DNA of 9,746 nt from CAYLOC01 sp964385195 (GTDB taxonomy: Bacteria; Actinomycetota; Actinomycetes; Propionibacteriales; Nocardioidaceae), in assembly GCA_964385195.1 (NCBI GenBank), contig CAYLOC010000129.1:1-9746 (forward strand), read 5' to 3'. The notes under the pieces were generated by a model. It was not told the DNA's origin. It saw only the letters and a list, made by a program, of their open reading frames with translations, and made no database searches. Positions 7,122 to 9,746 of this stretch are shown here, one piece after another. The position numbers and the translations under genes are program-made. Numbering within the stretch: the first letter of the stretch is position 1; each line of letters starts with the position of its first letter.

Positions 7122-7930
7122 GTGAAGCGCCGCTGCCGCAGGGCCGGGTGAGCGCCGGCGGCGACCATGTCGGCCACCATCTGCCGGGGGTTGCCCCCGG
7201 TGACCAGCGACTCACCGACCAGCACCACATCGGCGCCTTGGCGGGCATAGTCCAACACGTCGTGCGGTCCGCGCACGCCGGACTCGGCCACCCGCACCAC
7301 GTCGTCGGGAACCAGCGGCGCGAGCGCGGCGAACGTGCCGCGGTCGACGGTGAGCGTGGTCAGGTCCCGGGCGTTGATGCCGATCAGGTCAGCGCCCACG
7401 TCCACGGCTCGGCGTACCTCGTCCGGGGTGTGCGCCTCGACCAGCGGCGTCAGCCCGATCGAGCATGCACGTTCGAACAGGCCGGTCAGCTCGTTGTGGG
7501 TCAGTGCGGCGGTAATGAGCAGCACCAGGTCGGCCCCGGCCGCGCGTGCCTCCCACAGCTGGTACGCCGAGACCACGAAGTCCTTGCGCAGGATGGGGAC
7601 CGAGACCGCGGCCCGCACCGCCCGCATGTCCTCCAGGGAGCCACCGAAGCGTCGCTCCTCGGTCAGCACGCTGATCGTCGCGGCGCCACCCGCCTCGTAC
7701 TCAGCGGCCAGCGCGCCCGGGTCGGCGATGTCGGCCAGTCGCCCCCGGCTGGGGCTGGCGCGTTTGACCTCGGTGATGACCGAGATCCCGTTGCTGCGGT
7801 ACGCCGGCAGCGGGTCCAGGGCGGGCTCCTGCCGCCCGGCGAGGTCTTTGAGGTGCTCCAGCGGCAGCTGTTGCTGCCGGTCCACGAGATCCCGCCGTAC
7901 GTCGGCGAGAATCTCGTCGAGAACGGACAT
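7118..7930 (-). CDS. trpC: Indole-3-glycerol phosphate synthase
   Basis: A 270-residue TIM-barrel enzyme that closes the indole ring of carboxyphenylamino-deoxyribulose phosphate to give indole-3-glycerol phosphate, the TrpA substrate. Visible active-site residues are Glu54, Lys56 and Ser59 in TEVKRASPSRG, Lys116 in ILRKDF, Glu165 in LVEAHT, Asn186 in GINARDL, and Glu216-Ser217 in VAESGVRG. It is monofunctional: no TrpF domain is fused. The ATG at 7930 follows the HGxxPAAW protein's stop after two bases, and no strong Shine-Dalgarno is seen, so translation is probably coupled to that gene. It overlaps trpB by four bases. Confidence 0.97.
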   Translation of the reverse strand: MSVLDEILADVRRDLVDRQQQLPLEHLKDLAGRQEPALDPLPAYRSNGISVITEVKRASPSRGRLADIADPGALAAEYEAGGAATISVLTEERRFGGSLEDMRAVRAAVSVPILRKDFVVSAYQLWEARAAGADLVLLITAALTHNELTGLFERACSIGLTPLVEAHTPDEVRRAVDVGADLIGINARDLTTLTVDRGTFAALAPLVPDDVVRVAESGVRGPHDVLDYARQGADVVLVGESLVTGGNPRQMVADMVAAGAHPALRQRRFT

Positions 7931-7932
7931 GG

Positions 7933-8124
7933 CTATCGCGCACCCATGCCCATCGCCTGCATCACCTTGCCAGCGAGGACCCCCAACACGACCAGCGCGG
8001 GCGCCACCCAGAACACGGTCCAGTTGCCGAGCATCAACCCAGCAGCGCCGACGAGGAACGCGACCAGGACCACGACAACAGTGGTCCATGCTGCCGGCGT
8101 CGAGCCATGGTTGTCATCGGCCAT
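7933..8124 (-). CDS. HGxxPAAW family small membrane protein
   Basis: A 63-residue protein with the defining motif HGSTPAAW at residues 6-13, followed by two predicted membrane helices (about 14-33 and 36-54) and a short C-terminus ending MQAMGMGAR. This actinobacterial family is found in trp operons next to trpC; its function is unknown. The start at 8124 is favoured over an ATG at 8154 because a perfect AAGGAGG lies at 8134-8140, nine bases upstream, and because the conserved motif begins just after it. It ends two bases before trpC. Possible roles (holding Trp enzymes at the membrane, sensing, transport) are speculation. Confidence 0.9.
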   Translation of the reverse strand: MADDNHGSTPAAWTTVVVVLVAFLVGAAGLMLGNWTVFWVAPALVVLGVLAGKVMQAMGMGAR

Positions 8125-8133
8125 CGCAGGGAC

Positions 8134-8140
8134 CCTCCTT
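8134..8140 (-). promoter_or_regulatory. Strong ribosome binding site deciding the HGxxPAAW start
   Basis: AAGGAGG on the minus strand is a full match to the anti-Shine-Dalgarno, nine bases before the ATG at 8124. It lies downstream of the alternative ATG at 8154, so it rules in the shorter protein. It is the strongest such site noted in the window. Confidence 0.8.
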
Positions 8141-8156
8141 CCTGACGCTCCCATTG

Positions 8157-8172
8157 TGACGGGTCACCGTCA
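8157..8172 (-). other. Short perfect hairpin at the stop of the Trp-associated membrane protein
   Basis: On the minus strand TGACGG-TGAC-CCGTCA forms a 6-bp stem with a 4-nt loop, starting exactly at the stop codon of the upstream gene. No T-run follows, so it is not a standard intrinsic terminator. It may slow or protect the transcript, or be chance. It lies in the 45-bp gap before the HGxxPAAW gene. Confidence 0.3.
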
Positions 8173-8757
8173 CCGGCGTTCGGTCGGGTCCTCTCCCTCA
8201 TCGATCGCCTTCCACATGGCCGCCTCGTTGTCGAGGTCGGGCTTCCGGGACCGGGCCGCCGGGGAGTCATACCGGCTGCCCATCGTCGCCCATCCGTGCC
8301 CGAACCGGACGACCGCTGCCCCGGCACCGAGCGCGAGCACCGCTCCGACGGCGGTCAGCCACCGCCACCACGTCGAGGACGACGCGAACCCTCCCCCGGT
8401 CCATCCCTTGGCGGCCAGCCCGTCGGCGAGCGCGTCGTGTGCGGACCCGGGGTGCACCGCCAGGACCAGTACGACCGCGGCCGCGACCACGATCAGGACT
8501 CCGAGCCCTCGCCGTACCCAACCGCGGGTGGCGATCACCGCGCCGAAGGCGGCCAGGACGACGAACCCCAGGGCACTCGCGGCCGGCACCAGGGCTGAGC
8601 CGCTCACGGAGGTGGTGATGACGGGCAGGCCCTCAACGCGGGCGCTGGCGTTGAACCAGGGCCGGGTGACGGCGATGACCGCCGCAACGGCGCCGACGAG
8701 GCCGATCAGCAACGTGACGCCGTAGCCGCGGAAGGGCGCGGTGTTCGGCTCAGTCAT
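8170..8757 (-). CDS. Trp biosynthesis-associated membrane protein (Trp_oprn_chp / TIGR02234)
   Basis: A 195-residue integral membrane protein of the family found in actinobacterial tryptophan operons (homologue of Rv1610 of M. tuberculosis). Four hydrophobic segments are visible at about 12-31, 54-76, 82-101 and 132-151, with PWF after the first and a loop containing KGWTGGGF between the third and fourth. The C-terminal cytoplasmic-looking tail carries the conserved WATMGSRYDSP (156-166) and MWKAIDEGEDPT (181-192). The biochemical function is unknown; association with Trp synthesis rests on gene neighbourhood. The ATG at 8757 lies inside hisI, overlapping it by eight bases, so translation is probably coupled. 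Confidence 0.92.
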   Translation of the reverse strand: MTEPNTAPFRGYGVTLLIGLVGAVAAVIAVTRPWFNASARVEGLPVITTSVSGSALVPAASALGFVVLAAFGAVIATRGWVRRGLGVLIVVAAAVVLVLAVHPGSAHDALADGLAAKGWTGGGFASSSTWWRWLTAVGAVLALGAGAAVVRFGHGWATMGSRYDSPAARSRKPDLDNEAAMWKAIDEGEDPTERR

Positions 8758-9112
8758 CGCTGCTCGCCGGGAGGATCAGGTCCGCGTCGAAGCAGGTGGA
8801 GTCGCCGGTGTGGCACGCCGGGCCGTGCTGGTGCACGCCGAGGAGCACGGTGTCACCGTCGCAGTCCAGCCGGACCTCCTGCACCGTCTGGATGTGCCCG
8901 GACGTCTCCCCCTTCCTCCAGTGCGCGGCCCGGCTGCGGCTCCAGTACGTCGCCCGGCGGCTGGTCAGGGTACGCCGCAGCGCCTCGGCGTCCATCCACG
9001 CCAGCATCAGCACCGCGCCGGTGTCCACGTCCTGCGCGACGGCCGGGACCAGTCCCCGGTCGTCGAACCGGACCCGCCGCAGCACCGCGTCTGCGTCGAC
9101 GTGTTCACTCAC
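8750..9112 (-). CDS. hisI: Phosphoribosyl-AMP cyclohydrolase
   Basis: A 120-residue cytoplasmic enzyme opening the purine ring of phosphoribosyl-AMP in histidine synthesis. Metal ligands are clear: Cys84 in DCDGD plus Cys100 and Cys107 (HGPACHTGDSTC) for zinc, with Asp83, Asp85 and Asp87 for magnesium. MLAWMD (36-41) and WRKGETSG (65-72) match the family. It is monofunctional with no HisE domain. The start is the GTG at 9112. No spaced Shine-Dalgarno precedes it, only a run of G directly adjacent, and GACAAT lies six bases upstream, so a leaderless mRNA is possible. It is the first gene of the minus-strand cluster and overlaps the next gene by eight bases. Confidence 0.96.
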   Translation of the reverse strand: MSEHVDADAVLRRVRFDDRGLVPAVAQDVDTGAVLMLAWMDAEALRRTLTSRRATYWSRSRAAHWRKGETSGHIQTVQEVRLDCDGDTVLLGVHQHGPACHTGDSTCFDADLILPASSDD

Positions 9113-9118
9113 CCCCCC

Positions 9119-9135
9119 ATTGTCCGCCGTACCAT
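9119..9135. promoter_or_regulatory. Back-to-back candidate -10 elements of divergent leaderless promoters
   Basis: The gap between the hisI GTG (9112) and the divergent ATG (9142) is 29 bp. On the plus strand TACCAT (9130-9135) fits the TANNNT -10 pattern and ends six bases before the A of the ATG at 9142. On the minus strand GACAAT (9119-9124) ends six bases before the G of the hisI GTG. Neither start has a spaced Shine-Dalgarno. This geometry is what leaderless actinobacterial transcripts show. The -35 regions would fall inside the opposite gene and match poorly. It is inferred from sequence only. Confidence 0.4.
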
Positions 9136-9141
9136 GGCCAC

Positions 9142-9746
9142 ATGAACCCCGCCCCAACCAGTTCCGGGTACGAAGGTGCCACCGAAGAGACCGGAGTGGC
9201 CGACGTCGAACGCGCAGCACTGTGCGACGTACTGGAACAGGTGGGTCCGTCCGCGCCGACCCTGTGCGAGGGCTGGGACACAGCACACCTTGCCGCACAC
9301 CTGGTGATGCGCGAGGGGACCCCGCTCGGCCCGTTGAAGACGCTGCGGCCCAACGTGGCGGCGGAGGAGACCGAGGAGATCGCGGCCATCACCCCCTTCG
9401 AGGATCTGGTGGACCGGCTGCGTGGAGGACCGTCCCGGCTGTCGCTCTTCGGGCATCCGGCCCTGAACAAGCTCGGCAACACGGTGGAGTTCTTCATCCA
9501 CCACGAGGACGTTCGCCGCGCGCAGCAGGACTGGGCGCGGCGGGAGCTGCCGGCGTGGGCGGAGGAACAGATCTGGCGTCGGCTGAGGCCGACCGTTCGC
9601 CTGATGTTGCGCAAGGCCCCTGTCGGGGTGGAGCTGCGCCGGACCGACACCGGTGAACGGCTGTTCGCGGTGAAGAAGCTGGACACGGTCGTGGTGGCGG
9701 GGCTGCCGAGCGAGATTGCGCTGTTCGTCAGCGGCCGCACCGAGGT
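9142..9746 (+). CDS. TIGR03085-type metal-binding protein (maleylpyruvate isomerase/DinB-like fold), 3' end off the window
   Basis: About 201 residues are visible and the family is only slightly longer, so nearly all is present. The N-terminal ERAALCDVLEQVGPSAPTLCEGWDTAHLAAHLVMRE is the mycothiol-dependent maleylpyruvate isomerase/DinB-like signature. Likely metal ligands are His53 and the ExxxH pair Glu116/His120 in VEFFIHHEDVRRA. The substrate is unknown; mycothiol use is possible from the fold family but not shown here. Start choice: the ATG at 9142 has no Shine-Dalgarno but has a well-placed TANNNT for leaderless expression. An in-frame GTG at 9196, with GAAGAG upstream, matches where the conserved region begins and would drop 18 poorly conserved residues. 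It is transcribed away from hisI. Confidence 0.88.
   Translation, partial: MNPAPTSSGYEGATEETGVADVERAALCDVLEQVGPSAPTLCEGWDTAHLAAHLVMREGTPLGPLKTLRPNVAAEETEEIAAITPFEDLVDRLRGGPSRLSLFGHPALNKLGNTVEFFIHHEDVRRAQQDWARRELPAWAEEQIWRRLRPTVRLMLRKAPVGVELRRTDTGERLFAVKKLDTVVVAGLPSEIALFVSGRTE

Noticed and set aside
8125..8154. Upstream ATG for the HGxxPAAW protein
   Set aside because: The perfect Shine-Dalgarno lies downstream of it and the extra ten residues are unlike the family N-terminus.
5853..8725. Long plus-strand open frames opposite trpB, trpC and the membrane protein (432 and 525 codons)
   Set aside because: Same codon-bias artefact; the minus-strand genes are unambiguous enzymes with intact active sites.
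9134..9145. ATG at 9134 as a start for the plus-strand gene
   Set aside because: It meets TGA after three codons (ATG GCC ACA TGA). It overlaps the true candidate ATG, but it is too short to treat as a leader peptide without data.
9113..9298. Extended hisI reading frame starting at 9298
   Set aside because: The extra residues are Arg-rich shadow of the opposite gene; HisI homology starts just after the GTG at 9112.

Overview
The window is high-GC DNA (around 70% by eye) from an actinobacterium. The gene order hisI / trp-associated membrane protein / HGxxPAAW protein / trpC-trpB-trpA / lgt / gltB and the mycothiol-type metal-binding protein suggest a Pseudonocardiales-like lineage. The genus is an inference from gene order, not from a search.

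Layout. Everything from position 1 to 9112 is on the minus strand. Read in the direction of transcription it runs: hisI (9112-8750), a four-helix Trp_oprn_chp membrane protein (8757-8170), a 63-residue HGxxPAAW membrane protein (8124-7933), trpC (7930-7118), trpB (7121-5901), trpA (5904-5086), a 14-bp tandem array interrupted by a 100-N gap (5089-4937), a SCO1/SenC copper lipoprotein (4913-4254), lgt (4257-3104, with a second 100-N gap inside a 15-bp coding repeat), and gltB (2998 to beyond the left edge). One gene lies on the plus strand at the right edge, a TIGR03085-type DinB/maleylpyruvate-isomerase-like protein (9142 to beyond the edge). No RNA genes, insertion sequences, CRISPR arrays or phage genes were seen.

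How it fits together. Most minus-strand genes are joined by short overlaps: an 8-bp overlap for hisI/membrane protein, ATGA for trpC/trpB, GTGA for trpB/trpA and for SCO1/lgt. A 2-nt gap precedes trpC. This looks like one long transcript from hisI to lgt, with gltB probably restarted by its own promoter. The pathway content is the end of tryptophan synthesis (indole-glycerol phosphate to tryptophan), one histidine step, lipoprotein maturation next to a lipoprotein substrate, and the start of glutamate synthase. trpE, trpD, trpG and trpF are absent.

Most unusual structure. The trpA-SCO1 intergenic array is built from the 14-bp unit ATGACAGAACCGGG (minus strand). Each copy encodes a five-codon mini-ORF (M-T-E-P-G-stop) whose TGA overlaps the next copy's ATG as ATGA. 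The first ATG overlaps the trpA stop in the same way, and the last copy opens a 30-codon ORF that runs across the SCO1 start. On paper this is a chain of stop-restart junctions linking trpA to SCO1-lgt. In contrast, the repeat in lgt has a 15-bp unit, keeps frame, and encodes a disordered ESAVP tail. Both arrays broke the assembly, so neither copy number is known. The 100-N placeholders have the wrong length modulo the repeat period, which puts the end of Lgt in the wrong frame in any automatic annotation.
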